35,254 bases of DNA from Oscillospiraceae bacterium (GTDB lineage Bacteria; Bacillota; Clostridia; Oscillospirales; Oscillospiraceae), in assembly GCA_017444665.1 (NCBI GenBank), contig JAFSWC010000017.1, positions 1-35,254 of the forward strand, read 5' to 3'. A program made the position numbers and the translations under genes. How positions within the stretch are numbered: the first letter of the stretch is position 1; each line of letters starts with the position of its first letter. Positions 16,054-23,618 of this stretch are shown here, piece by piece. A model generated the notes under the pieces. The model ran no database searches, was not told where the DNA came from, and saw only the letters and a list, made by a program, of their open reading frames with translations.

Positions 16054-16758
16054 TTATTTCGCTGATATGTTGATATAGTCATCGCGCGCGGCGGCGCGTC
16101 TGCTGCGGCTGATCGGGACAAGCTCGCCGCTTGACAGCACAAAATCATCGTGTTCAAGCGATTCGATCTTTGCCTTGTTCACCCAATAGCTGCGGTGGCT
16201 GTGGATAAAAGAGCGCGCAAGCGCGTTTTTCAGCAGCCTGGAAGGCGGTTCAGAGGAGGTATAACTTTCCTTCTCCGTCCGTATGATCGTGTGACGGCCG
16301 TCCCGTTCGAGATAGAGCACTTCTTCAAGCGGCACAACGGTCACCTTTCCGCGGGAACGGATCACGATCCCACTGCTGCGACGGGATTCAAGCGAGGCCA
16401 GCGCTTTCCGAAGCGCTGGCACAATGCGCTCCTCCAGCTCGGAGCGGAGCAGAAACCAAACGTGATCGGCGCGGTATACTTCGGTGGCAAACCGAAGCTC
16501 GTCCGAAACAAATATGATCCTGCAGACCGGAACAAGTGCGTTTAGTTTTTCGGCCAGAGAGATGGCCCGGTCCGAATCGGACGCGATTCCGAGAACGGCG
16601 ATGTCGGGTGAATAGTCGGCTGAAATATAGCGAAGCAGCTCTTCTGTGCAGCAAAACGATTCGATCTCACAGTCAAACGGCTTTAATTTGGATTCAAGCA
16701 GAGCGGAAAGCTGAAAACGGTTTTCCTGCTTGCAATCGCAGATAGCAAGGCGCAGCAT
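16054..16758 (-). CDS. LytTR family regulator with degenerate receiver domain
   Basis: This 234-residue protein has a receiver-like N-terminal domain (about 1-120) and a LytTR DNA-binding domain (about 135-234). The latter holds VVPLEEVLYLERDGRHTIIR and FIHSHRSYWVNKAKIESL. In the receiver, the phospho-accepting aspartate of the usual LDI motif is glycine (LGI, residue 57), the acidic pair reads CDC, and the lysine of the YLLKP motif is arginine (FLLR). It is therefore probably not phosphorylated. No histidine kinase lies beside it. ATG 16758 has GGAGG eight bases upstream; the longer open frame to 17076 runs through the promoter. Targets could include surface-protein promoters nearby, but this is unproven. 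Confidence 0.88.
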   Translation of the reverse strand: MLRLAICDCKQENRFQLSALLESKLKPFDCEIESFCCTEELLRYISADYSPDIAVLGIASDSDRAISLAEKLNALVPVCRIIFVSDELRFATEVYRADHVWFLLRSELEERIVPALRKALASLESRRSSGIVIRSRGKVTVVPLEEVLYLERDGRHTIIRTEKESYTSSEPPSRLLKNALARSFIHSHRSYWVNKAKIESLEHDDFVLSSGELVPISRSRRAAARDDYINISAK

Positions 16759-16837
16759 GCGAAAAACCTCCGAAAGAAGAAAAAAGCTTGTTGACTCTGA
16801 CCGGCAGGCTGGAATTAACAGCATTTTCCAATTACGG

Positions 16838-16866
16838 AGTATAGCATTTTCCTTCCCGGCCGTCAA
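16838..16866 (-). promoter_or_regulatory. Sigma-A promoter of the LytTR gene
   Basis: On the minus strand TTGACG (16861-16866) and TATACT (16838-16843) are 17 bases apart. The predicted transcript has a leader of roughly 70 nucleotides before the start codon. Confidence 0.8.
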
Positions 16867-16938
16867 GCGAGGGAAGCGAATCTTTCCAACGGCATAGAAA
16901 GAGACCAATACGGAAAACATAAAAGGGGGATATGATCC

Positions 16939-18042
16939 ATGGACAGAATCAAAAGAAATTTCGGATTCGGGTGTATGCGTCTGCCGATGACAGGCGAGAA
17001 CGTAGACATTGAACAGACAAAGCGGATGGTAGACCATTTTCTGGAGTCGGGCTTCAATTATTTTGATACCGCGCACGGCTATCTTGATGGAAAAAGCGAA
17101 CTGGCTATCCGCGAGTGTCTGACGAGCCGCTACCCGCGCGACCGTTATGTACTGACGAACAAGCTTTCAGGAAACTTTTTTGAGCGGGAAGAGGATATCC
17201 GACCGCTGTTCAAGCAGCAGCTTGAGGCGTGCGGGGTCGATTACTTCGACTTTTATCTGATGCATGCGCAGGGCGCGCGCAACTATGACCATTACAGGGC
17301 ATGCCGCGCCTATGAGACGGCCTTTGCGCTCAAAGAAGAAGGAAAAGTGCGCCACGTCGGGATCTCCTTCCACGACAGCCCGGAGATGCTTGACAGGATC
17401 CTCACGGATTATCCCGAAATCGAGGCCGTGCAGATCCAGTTCAATTATCTTGATTTTGACGACCCGGCCGTGCAGAGCCATGCCGTATACGAGATGGCAA
17501 GGAAACACGGAAAGCCTGTGATTATCATGGAGCCGGTCAAGGGCGGCAGACTTGTCAATCTGCCGGATGAAGCGGCGGAGGTGTTTTCCCGTCTCGGCGG
17601 CAGCAGTCCCGCAAGCTATGCGATCCGCTTTGCTGCTGGCTTTGAAGGTGTGATGATGGTGCTCTCGGGTATGAGCGACATGGCGCAGATGGAGGATAAC
17701 TGCTCGTTCATGGCGGATTTCAAACCGCTTGATGAGACTGAACGTACTGCTGTTTCGCAGGTACAGGGCATCTTCAAAACCAAAAACTTTATTCCCTGCA
17801 CGGCCTGCCGATACTGTACGGCGGGATGCCCGAAGGGAATCGCGATCCCGGATATCTTTGCCACCATGAACGCAAAGAAACTGCACAGTGACTGGAACAG
17901 CGCCTATTATTATCAGCTCGTCTGCGACAAGGCCGGAAGCCGTGCCTCCGACTGCGTTCGCTGCGGCCAGTGCGAGGCCGTTTGCCCGCAGCATCTCGAG
18001 ATCCGCGAGCTGCTGGCAGCCGCGGCGGAAGAATTTGAATAA
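16939..18042 (+). CDS. Aldo/keto reductase with C-terminal 4Fe-4S domain
   Basis: This 367-residue protein has an aldo/keto reductase barrel. GFGCMRLPM opens it, FDTAHGYLDGKSE holds the catalytic Asp and Tyr, VLTNKLSG holds the lysine, and FYLMHAQGA holds the histidine. A ferredoxin-like C-terminus has clusters CTACRYCTAGCPKG (about 287-300) and CVRCGQCEAVCP (about 340-351), enough for two 4Fe-4S centres. This architecture is common in anaerobic Clostridia and suggests electron exchange with ferredoxin as well as NAD(P)H; the substrate is unknown. GGGGGAT precedes the ATG. The gene is divergent from the LytTR gene. Confidence 0.92.
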   Translation: MDRIKRNFGFGCMRLPMTGENVDIEQTKRMVDHFLESGFNYFDTAHGYLDGKSELAIRECLTSRYPRDRYVLTNKLSGNFFEREEDIRPLFKQQLEACGVDYFDFYLMHAQGARNYDHYRACRAYETAFALKEEGKVRHVGISFHDSPEMLDRILTDYPEIEAVQIQFNYLDFDDPAVQSHAVYEMARKHGKPVIIMEPVKGGRLVNLPDEAAEVFSRLGGSSPASYAIRFAAGFEGVMMVLSGMSDMAQMEDNCSFMADFKPLDETERTAVSQVQGIFKTKNFIPCTACRYCTAGCPKGIAIPDIFATMNAKKLHSDWNSAYYYQLVCDKAGSRASDCVRCGQCEAVCPQHLEIRELLAAAAEEFE

Positions 18043-18080
18043 TAAAACGTACGGAGTATCATCCGATACCATATCAAATC

Positions 18081-18125
18081 AAAAAGACACATTGCAAACC
18101 GGAGCGGTTTACAATGTGTCTTTTT
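18081..18125. terminator. Bidirectional terminator between convergent genes
   Basis: A 20-bp stem with one C/A mismatch (18081-18100 with 18106-18125) and a five-base loop, flanked by A and T runs, separates the aldo/keto reductase gene from the converging surface-protein gene. Confidence 0.95.
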
Positions 18126-18141
18126 AATCGTAAGGGAATAA

Positions 18142-20013
18142 TCAGGCGGTTGCTTCCTCGCGCGCGGGCTCTTCGGCGAAGAAGAACACGGCGTTGATCG
18201 CAAGGATCACGAACATCAGCACTGTCCAGCGGTCGGTCAAACGCATCACGAGGTGCATGTTTTCGGTAAGAACGAACAGAACGACCGAGAACACGGCAGC
18301 GATGACGCCGAAGAGCTTGCTGAGGGACAGACGGGATTCATCGGAATTCCCCTCACGGCGGCGGATCAGGGAAGCGGCAGCGAAGAGAACGGACAGGACA
18401 CAAGCGATCAGGTTCAGCAGAGCCCAACTGGCAAAGGAGGCCATGGGGACTTCAGCGGAGGGAATCTCTTCCCATTCGTGAACCGCGAGAAGGGGGGCGG
18501 GCTCGGCAATCACTTCCGGCTTTTCCCCAGACTCTTCCACCACGGGAGCGACCAGAGGCGTTTCGTCGTCTTCAATCAGTTCTTCCGGATCTTCCGGCTC
18601 GACAACGGTCGGGATGACGGGCTTCACGGGATCTTTCGGAGCCGTGATCTTGCGAAGCGCAAGGCAGCTCAGTTCGTCAAGCTTTGCCAGAGAAAAGCTG
18701 AGCGGGGCTAAGAGGTCACGGTTTGCAATCAGGTCAGCGGTAAAAGATTCGGGCTCGACGGGAGCGGGATTGGAGTAGCGGGTGAAAAAGTAGCGGTTTA
18801 CGTTCAGTGTATTCTTGATATCGGAATAGTCACAGGTGCCGTTCTGAAAACTAAAAGTGTGCTTGGTACCGGTAAAGTCGCAGTCGTAATCCATGGCATT
18901 GGTGGCAAAGAAAACGTCATTGGCCCAGTAGGGTCCGTCGGTGAAGCCTTCGAGGAAACGGGGCGTCGTCAGTCCCGTTCCGTTAAAAACGGGCGTCTGG
19001 CTTGTAACGGTGACCGAGTCGTTCTTGCCGACCTCGGCGATCTCATACTCCATCATAACCATGCGGTCGATCAGCGCGGCGGGAATAATCATGCAGCCGT
19101 TTTCATCGTCCAGATTGATGTTCATGCAGTCCCAGCCAAGCGCTTCCTGATAGTCCCACATCTCAGAGACACTGTCAAAGTCCTGGAAGATATGCAGGTT
19201 CGCAACTTTGTATACGATATCCGAGCTTTCGCCTTCGTCAACAAGGATCGTTTTACCCTCGCCGACTGCGTTCAGGTCATCCCAGTAAACGACCAGGTCG
19301 CCGGCTTTTCCAAGCTGCACAGAGCGGCGGCCGTAATTCTTGTAATAATCCTCTGACAGCACCGTGCCGAGAGAGAGAATGCTTTCCTTATCGACACGGC
19401 CGATGTCGCCGAGCTGTTCCATCTGCTCGTCGATCATGGCACTGTTGCGCTCATGGATCCGCGCGATCGTGGCGACGTTCTTGTTGTAGACCTCAAGACG
19501 CTTGTTGTAGGCCTCCATCTGGGCCTCATAGGCGCTGAGCTTTTCATATTCAACCTGGTTGTGTGCTTCAGCTTCGGCATTAAACTGCTCGGCTTCGGCG
19601 TTGTAGCGCTCAGCCTCGGCGTTGTAATCCTCAACGGTCTGCTGATAAGCTTCCAGTTCGCGGTTATAAGTCTCGATTTCAGCATTATAGCGCTCAACGT
19701 CCTTGTTGTATGCCTCGATCAGACGGTTGGCTTTCTTGTCGCTCAGACCGTCTAGGTTCGGGAGAACGGGAGCGACAGGCGCTTCGGGCTCGACAGGTGC
19801 AGCGGGGGCCTTGTCGGTGTTTTTCTCTTCAGACTCTGCAGGCTCAGAAAGAACTTCCTCGGCAGGAGCCTGGGCCTCTTCCACAAGCTCGCACACGCTT
19901 TCTGCGTCAGCGACAGGGGCGGAAGCGGCGTCGTCATTATCAGCGAAGACAGCCATTGGCGCAAGGCTGAGAATCAGGATCAGGACCAGGATCGAAGAAA
20001 TTATTTTTTTCAT
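18142..20013 (-). CDS. Cell-surface protein with a YN-periodic coiled coil and three C-terminal membrane helices
   Basis: This 623-residue exported protein is of unrecognised family. ATG 20013, with GGAGG upstream, gives a clean signal peptide (MKKIISSILVLILILSLAPM, cleaved after VFA). Next comes an acidic Pro/Ala/Glu stretch. From about 95 to 180 there is a helical repeat in which Tyr-Asn or a similar pair recurs about every seven residues (YNAEIETYNRELEAY), a coiled-coil signature. A globular region follows (about 200-450), then a Pro/Glu linker and a C-terminal module with helices near 523-551, 565-584 and 593-612, with RRR after the first. That module probably anchors the protein in the membrane. 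Its promoter region matches that of the giant surface gene at 28667. Confidence 0.8.
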   Translation of the reverse strand: MKKIISSILVLILILSLAPMAVFADNDDAASAPVADAESVCELVEEAQAPAEEVLSEPAESEEKNTDKAPAAPVEPEAPVAPVLPNLDGLSDKKANRLIEAYNKDVERYNAEIETYNRELEAYQQTVEDYNAEAERYNAEAEQFNAEAEAHNQVEYEKLSAYEAQMEAYNKRLEVYNKNVATIARIHERNSAMIDEQMEQLGDIGRVDKESILSLGTVLSEDYYKNYGRRSVQLGKAGDLVVYWDDLNAVGEGKTILVDEGESSDIVYKVANLHIFQDFDSVSEMWDYQEALGWDCMNINLDDENGCMIIPAALIDRMVMMEYEIAEVGKNDSVTVTSQTPVFNGTGLTTPRFLEGFTDGPYWANDVFFATNAMDYDCDFTGTKHTFSFQNGTCDYSDIKNTLNVNRYFFTRYSNPAPVEPESFTADLIANRDLLAPLSFSLAKLDELSCLALRKITAPKDPVKPVIPTVVEPEDPEELIEDDETPLVAPVVEESGEKPEVIAEPAPLLAVHEWEEIPSAEVPMASFASWALLNLIACVLSVLFAAASLIRRREGNSDESRLSLSKLFGVIAAVFSVVLFVLTENMHLVMRLTDRWTVLMFVILAINAVFFFAEEPAREEATA

Positions 20014-20047
20014 TTTGTTTTTCCTCCTTTTTTTCTTTTGTGGCTTC

Positions 20048-20101
20048 AGTATACAGGAGGAGAAATCTACAAGACCGTCAATAAAAACATAATCTTTGCG
20101 C
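20048..20101 (-). promoter_or_regulatory. Promoter/regulatory block of the coiled-coil surface protein, shared with the 28667 gene
   Basis: On the minus strand, in order, are GCGCAAAGAT (20092-20101), TTTTTATTGACG ending at 20076, TTGT.GATT.C, and TATACT (20048-20053). The same elements occur with identical spacing at 27909-27962. TTGACG to TATACT is 22 bases, too long for a plain sigma-A promoter, so an activator or a different sigma factor may be involved. Confidence 0.7.
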
Positions 20102-20103
20102 AA

Positions 20104-20379
20104 AGCAGCAAAATTTATTGATTTTTTTTACCACGCTGTCTTGTGTACGTAAAGGCGTAGGATACAACAGGTATATGCCTTTACTCTCTGCGGACAGATG
20201 CCTCCTATCTATACAAATGATCTGCCCGGATAATTGGCCATATCTGACGGCGCTTCAAGGAGAAATATGATCCGCTTTACGGTTCCCGAAAAACCGTTCG
20301 GCTCTTGTACCGTTCCTCTGGTTTTTCGACCGCTGCAGAGAAAGCGCCGCTGCTGTACGTGCCCCAGACAGCGCAGCGT
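20104..20379. other. Intergenic spacer with a small hairpin, no gene seen
   Basis: This AT-rich then GC-rich spacer lies upstream of the surface-protein promoter. The only structure seen is an 8-bp hairpin, GTAAAGGC (20149-20156) with GCCTTTAC (20177-20184). Short open frames run through it into the terminator repeat and are not credible. Confidence 0.5.
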
Positions 20380-20424
20380 CGCTTTCCCCTCGCGGGCGCT
20401 CGAGTTCAAACCGCTTTCATATCC

Positions 20425-20460
20425 AAAAAGAAAGACCACCCAACAGGGTGGTCTTTCTTT
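20425..20460 (-). terminator. Duplicated tRNA-Ser terminator
   Basis: This is the same hairpin as at 20637-20672 (AAAGAAAGACCACCC pairing with GGGTGGTCTTTCTTT). It lies 212 bases farther downstream on the minus strand and would act as a second terminator. Confidence 0.8.
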
Positions 20461-20500
20461 TGGCGCAGAAGGAGGGATTTGATCCGCCTTGCCGCAACTG

Positions 20501-20598
20501 CCATTGGCGGGCCACGCCAAAAGGCGCTGCCCGCCAATGGCGCGGCTGCGGAAAAAGCGGGACAGCTGCATCCGCCCCCGGCGGCGCAGTCCCGCTTT
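20501..20598. other. Two consecutive large GC-rich hairpins
   Basis: Hairpin 1 pairs CCATTGGCGGGC (20501-20512) with GCCCGCCAATGG (20529-20540), with a small inner stem in the loop. Hairpin 2 pairs AAAGCGGGAC (20554-20563) with GTCCCGCTTT (20589-20598). Just before them, 20484-20502 matches a segment of the 119-bp repeat at 1538-1774. Confidence 0.8.
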
Positions 20599-20636
20599 CC
20601 CCTCGCGGGCGCTCGGGTTCAAACGGCTTCCATATC

Positions 20637-20672
20637 AAAAAGAAAGACCACCCAACAGGGTGGTCTTTCTTT
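20637..20672 (-). terminator. Terminator of tRNA-Ser
   Basis: A 15-bp stem with a four-base loop, ending in TTTCTTTTT on the minus strand, starts directly after the CCA end of the tRNA. Confidence 0.92.
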
Positions 20673-20766
20673 TGGCGCAGAAGGAGGGATTTGAACCCTC
20701 GCGCCGGGTCTAAACCGGCCTACTCCCTTAGCAGGGGAGCCCCTTCGGCCTCTTGGGTACTTCTGC
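20673..20766 (-). tRNA. tRNA-Ser (anticodon GCU)
   Basis: On the minus strand the acceptor GCAGAAG pairs with CTTCTGC, followed by encoded G-CCA. The anticodon stem CTCCC/GGGAG encloses the loop CTGCTAA, giving anticodon GCT, which reads AGC and AGU. A long variable arm (TAGGCCGGTTTAGACCCGGC) marks a class II tRNA, as expected for serine. The T-arm contains GGTTCAAATCC. Total length with CCA is 94 nucleotides. It has its own promoter at 20811-20839. Confidence 0.97.
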
Positions 20767-20810
20767 ACGCAAAGCCGAAAACCAAAGCAGCGAATCAACG
20801 CTGCCCGATT

Positions 20811-20839
20811 ATGATAGCACAGGGAAAAAGTCTTGTCAA
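20811..20839 (-). promoter_or_regulatory. Promoter of tRNA-Ser
   Basis: Consensus TTGACA (20834-20839) and TATCAT (20811-20816) are 17 bases apart on the minus strand, 45 bases upstream of the tRNA. The element sits immediately after the mnmE stop codon. Confidence 0.85.
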
Positions 20840-20842
20840 GAG

Positions 20843-22198
20843 TTACTTTCCCACGCAAAAGCGGCTGAAAATGCGGCTTGTGACGTCTTCACGCACCGTG
20901 CGTCCGTCCAGCTCGCCGAGTGCCGCCATGGCGCTCTCGCTCTCCGTTAGTACGATGTCTGGCGTCGCGCCCTGCTCAAGCGCGTCAAGTGCGGCGCAGA
21001 CGGAATCAAAAGCGCGTCCGATTGCCTCGGCATGGCGGACGTTGGTGATAATCTCGCCTGCCGGCACGTTGGGAAGCGGGAACATAGACGAAATCGTTTT
21101 CTCCAATGCTTCGATGCCCTCGCCGGTGACGGAGCTGACGTTGATAGTGGGAAGGGACGTGTCAAGCGTAATGCCGCCGGAAAGATCCTTTTTTGACAGA
21201 ACGATGATCGCCTTCGGCGCCCTTTCCGCCTCAGCGAGGATCGCTGCGTCCTCCTCGGTCAGCGTTTCGCTGCCGTCCACGACCACGATCAACAATTCGG
21301 CGCGTTCGATCGCGCTTCTGCTGCGCTCGACGCCAAGACGCTCGACCTCGTCTTCCGTTTCGCGGATCCCCGCCGTATCGATCAAACGCAGTGTGAGCGC
21401 ACCAAGCTTCAGCTTTTCCTCGATCGTGTCCCGCGTTGTTCCGGGGACGCGCGTGACGATCGCACGCTCATAGCCAAGCAGTGCATTCAGCAGCGAGCTT
21501 TTCCCTGCGTTCGGACGGCCGATGATAGCTGCCGGGATTCCCTCTGCCATCAGTTTCCCGCGCGAAAATGTGGCAAGAAGAGAGGAGAGCGTGCTCTTCG
21601 CTTCTCTCAGCGCGGACCGGTAAGCGTCCAGGCGAAACGGCTCAATGTCCTCATCGGGATAGTCCAGCACGGCGTGATAGTGTGCGCTGATATCAGCAAG
21701 ATCGGAATAAATTCTCTCGGTGCGGACCCGCAGGGCGCCTGCAAGCTGGCCGGCGGCGTTTTTTGCACTCTCCGCCGTTTCGGCTTCTATGATATCGGCG
21801 ACCGCCTCTGCCGAAGTCAAGGACAAGCGCCCATTGAGAAAAGCGCGCTTGGTAAACTCCCCGGGCAAAGCCTGACGCGCGCCGAGCGCAAATGCCTCCT
21901 CAAGCAGTGCACGCAGCACGACAGGGGAACCGTGGCACTGAAACTCGGCCGTATCTTCGCCGGTATAGCTGTGCGGGGCGTGGCTGATCGTGCAAAGACA
22001 CAGGTCCAAAAGATTCCCGCTGCGGTCATGCAGGCTGCCGTAAACGAGCGTGCGCGCTGTGCTCTCAGACATTGGGTTGCCGGACTGAGGCGCAAATAAC
22101 GCGTCGGCGATTTCGATAGCCCGATCACCGGAGAGACGGACGATCCCGATTGCAGAGACCTGTGCGCCGGTGGCAATGGCGGCTATGGTGTCAGACAT
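20843..22198 (-). CDS. mnmE: tRNA modification GTPase MnmE
   Basis: This 451-residue GTPase works with MnmG to make 5-carboxymethylaminomethyl-type modifications on wobble uridines of tRNA. The N-terminal folate-binding domain opens DTIAAIATGAQVSAIGIVRLSG. The G domain has GRPNAGKSS (G1), DTAGIRE (G3) and SKKD at the G4 position, where NKxD is usual. The C-terminus ends FCVGK, the family C(I/L/V)GK motif with the functional cysteine. ATG 22198 has GAGGT eight bases upstream; it overlaps the HAD gene by eight bases. mnmG, often adjacent, is not in the window. Confidence 0.95.
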   Translation of the reverse strand: MSDTIAAIATGAQVSAIGIVRLSGDRAIEIADALFAPQSGNPMSESTARTLVYGSLHDRSGNLLDLCLCTISHAPHSYTGEDTAEFQCHGSPVVLRALLEEAFALGARQALPGEFTKRAFLNGRLSLTSAEAVADIIEAETAESAKNAAGQLAGALRVRTERIYSDLADISAHYHAVLDYPDEDIEPFRLDAYRSALREAKSTLSSLLATFSRGKLMAEGIPAAIIGRPNAGKSSLLNALLGYERAIVTRVPGTTRDTIEEKLKLGALTLRLIDTAGIRETEDEVERLGVERSRSAIERAELLIVVVDGSETLTEEDAAILAEAERAPKAIIVLSKKDLSGGITLDTSLPTINVSSVTGEGIEALEKTISSMFPLPNVPAGEIITNVRHAEAIGRAFDSVCAALDALEQGATPDIVLTESESAMAALGELDGRTVREDVTSRIFSRFCVGK

Positions 22199-22844
22199 GG
22201 GCCGGGACCTCACTTTCAAGTGTGATTAATAAGACAGGTAGCTCGGAAAAGCTTTTCAGGACCGCGTCCGGCGCCTTGGCTGCGCCAAAACCGTAAGCTG
22301 CATGAAGAAAACCGCACCCCGCTTCGCGGGCAGCAATCTCATCGCCTTCGGTATCCCCTACATAAAAAGGGTTCTTCAATGAAAGGTCCCGGATCAGTGC
22401 CCGCAGATTATCGGACTTGCCCAGCCCTGTCACCCCAGCGCATCGCGCTTCTTCAAAATAAGGTTCAAACCCGGTAGCGGCGAAAAGTGCCTCAATATAG
22501 CCGGTTTGACAGTTGCTTACGATAAAGAGCCGGTGATCACGGGCAAGAGCGCCAAGCGTCTCGGCTACACCGGGATAAAGCGAAGCACCGTGGGCGGCAA
22601 GATAAGCGCACTCATCCTGTGATAGAGCATCGAACACGGAACGTTTGTTCTTCCCAAAACGCGAAAAAAGCAGCTCTGCGATCTCGTCCGGCGTTTTTCC
22701 CATGATCGAACGAACCTGTTCAAGACTTGGAGAACCAAAACAGCCGTATCTTTCCCGAAGCGACAGCTTCCAACTCTCGTGCACCGCCTCGCAGGAATCC
22801 CAGATAGTGCCGTCGATATCGAATATCAGATCATATTGTTTCAT
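22191..22844 (-). CDS. HAD family hydrolase (phosphoglycolate phosphatase-like)
   Basis: This 217-residue HAD enzyme has motif I DIDGTIWDS with the nucleophile Asp9, motif II IVSNCQTG (about 107-114), a lysine in GLGKSDN, and motif III YVGDTEGDEIAAREAG (about 163-178). A helical cap lies between motifs I and II, the subclass I layout of phosphoglycolate phosphatase and beta-phosphoglucomutase. The DGTIWDS start and missing mutase signature favour a phosphatase, but the substrate is unknown. GAGGT precedes the ATG. It is coupled to mnmE and starts just after the rex terminator. Confidence 0.9.
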   Translation of the reverse strand: MKQYDLIFDIDGTIWDSCEAVHESWKLSLRERYGCFGSPSLEQVRSIMGKTPDEIAELLFSRFGKNKRSVFDALSQDECAYLAAHGASLYPGVAETLGALARDHRLFIVSNCQTGYIEALFAATGFEPYFEEARCAGVTGLGKSDNLRALIRDLSLKNPFYVGDTEGDEIAAREAGCGFLHAAYGFGAAKAPDAVLKSFSELPVLLITLESEVPAHV

Positions 22845-22860
22845 AATAACCTCGAATAAA

Positions 22861-22889
22861 CAAAAAGCTTCCCTTTGGGAAGCTTTTTG
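22861..22889 (-). terminator. Terminator after rex
   Basis: A 13-bp stem with a three-base loop (AAAAAGCTTCCC and its complement) lies 13 bases past the rex stop on the minus strand, ahead of the HAD gene. HAD-mnmE must use readthrough or an internal promoter I could not identify. Confidence 0.9.
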
Positions 22890-22901
22890 CGGACGGTACG
22901 G

Positions 22902-23591
22902 TCACTGCTCACGGGCCTTTTCCATTCTCTCAAGGCGCGCTGCGTGGGCGGCTTCCTCGTCATAGCGTTCAGCTACATAATAGCCGAGAGACAAAAGACT
23001 GTCGGAAAAATGAATGTTTTCAACGATCGTGGTGCTGTTCGGCTCGGTCAATTCAACGTTTGTAAAGTTCCATATCGCGCGGATCCCGTTGTCGCACAGC
23101 AGCTTGGCGACGGCCGAGGCGGCTTCCTTCGGAACAGTGAGAACGGCGACGTCGATCTGGTTGCCGGCGAGATAATCCAATAACTCGTCCATGCTGCGCA
23201 CCGTGACGCCGTTGGTGGTTGTGCCTACAATCGCGGGATCGATGTCGAATGCAGCGGCAAGCGTAAAGCCCCATTCGCTGAAGCAGAAGTTGTCCATCAG
23301 TGCGTGACCGATATTGCCGACGCCGACCAAAATGGCCTTGAAGCCGCGATCCATTCCGAGAATAGAGGCGATCTCGTCACGAAGCGCACTGACGTTATAG
23401 CCGTAGCCCTGCTGCCCGAACTCGCCAAAGCAGCTGAAGTCCTGTCGGATCTGTGACGGCGTCAAGCCAAGCTGCTGCCCGAGATTGAACGAAGAGATGC
23501 GGCTCACACCGCTTGCCTTCAGTTCGTCCAGCTTGCGCAGATAGCGCGGCAGACGACGGATCACATTGTTCGAAACCTTGATACGCTTCAC
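22902..23591 (-). CDS. rex: Redox-sensing transcriptional repressor Rex
   Basis: This 229-residue Rex represses fermentation and respiration genes when NADH/NAD+ is low and releases DNA when NADH is high. The N-terminal winged helix (about 1-80) contains IRRLPRYLRKLDEL and LGLTPSQIRQDFSCFG. The Rossmann domain has the NADH loop GVGNIG (about 92-97) and FDIDPAIVG. The start is GTG 23591 with AAGGAG nine bases upstream. Its promoter carries a palindrome resembling the clostridial Rex operator, suggesting autorepression. Confidence 0.95.
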   Translation of the reverse strand: MKRIKVSNNVIRRLPRYLRKLDELKASGVSRISSFNLGQQLGLTPSQIRQDFSCFGEFGQQGYGYNVSALRDEIASILGMDRGFKAILVGVGNIGHALMDNFCFSEWGFTLAAAFDIDPAIVGTTTNGVTVRSMDELLDYLAGNQIDVAVLTVPKEAASAVAKLLCDNGIRAIWNFTNVELTEPNSTTIVENIHFSDSLLSLGYYVAERYDEEAAHAARLERMEKAREQ

Positions 23592-23618
23592 GATTTCTCT
23601 CTCCTTGTGCCTTCATTC

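Larger units (their letters stand above)
20380..20694 (-). repeat. Direct duplication containing the tRNA-Ser 3' end and terminator
   Basis: Copy 1 is 20380-20482 and copy 2 is 20593-20694, differing at only a few positions plus one indel. Each holds CTCGCGGGCGCTCG, GTTCAAAC, the 15-bp terminator hairpin and the last part of tRNA-Ser (acceptor and T-arm). Copy 2 joins the complete tRNA gene; copy 1 ends in a truncated tRNA remnant. Between them is a GC-rich island with two large hairpins. Confidence 0.9.

Noticed and set aside
20234..21473. Plus-strand open frames crossing the terminator repeats and tRNA (for example 341 codons from 20448)
   Set aside because: They translate terminator hairpins and the antisense of mnmE, giving artefact peptides such as KTTQQGGLSFGAEGGI.
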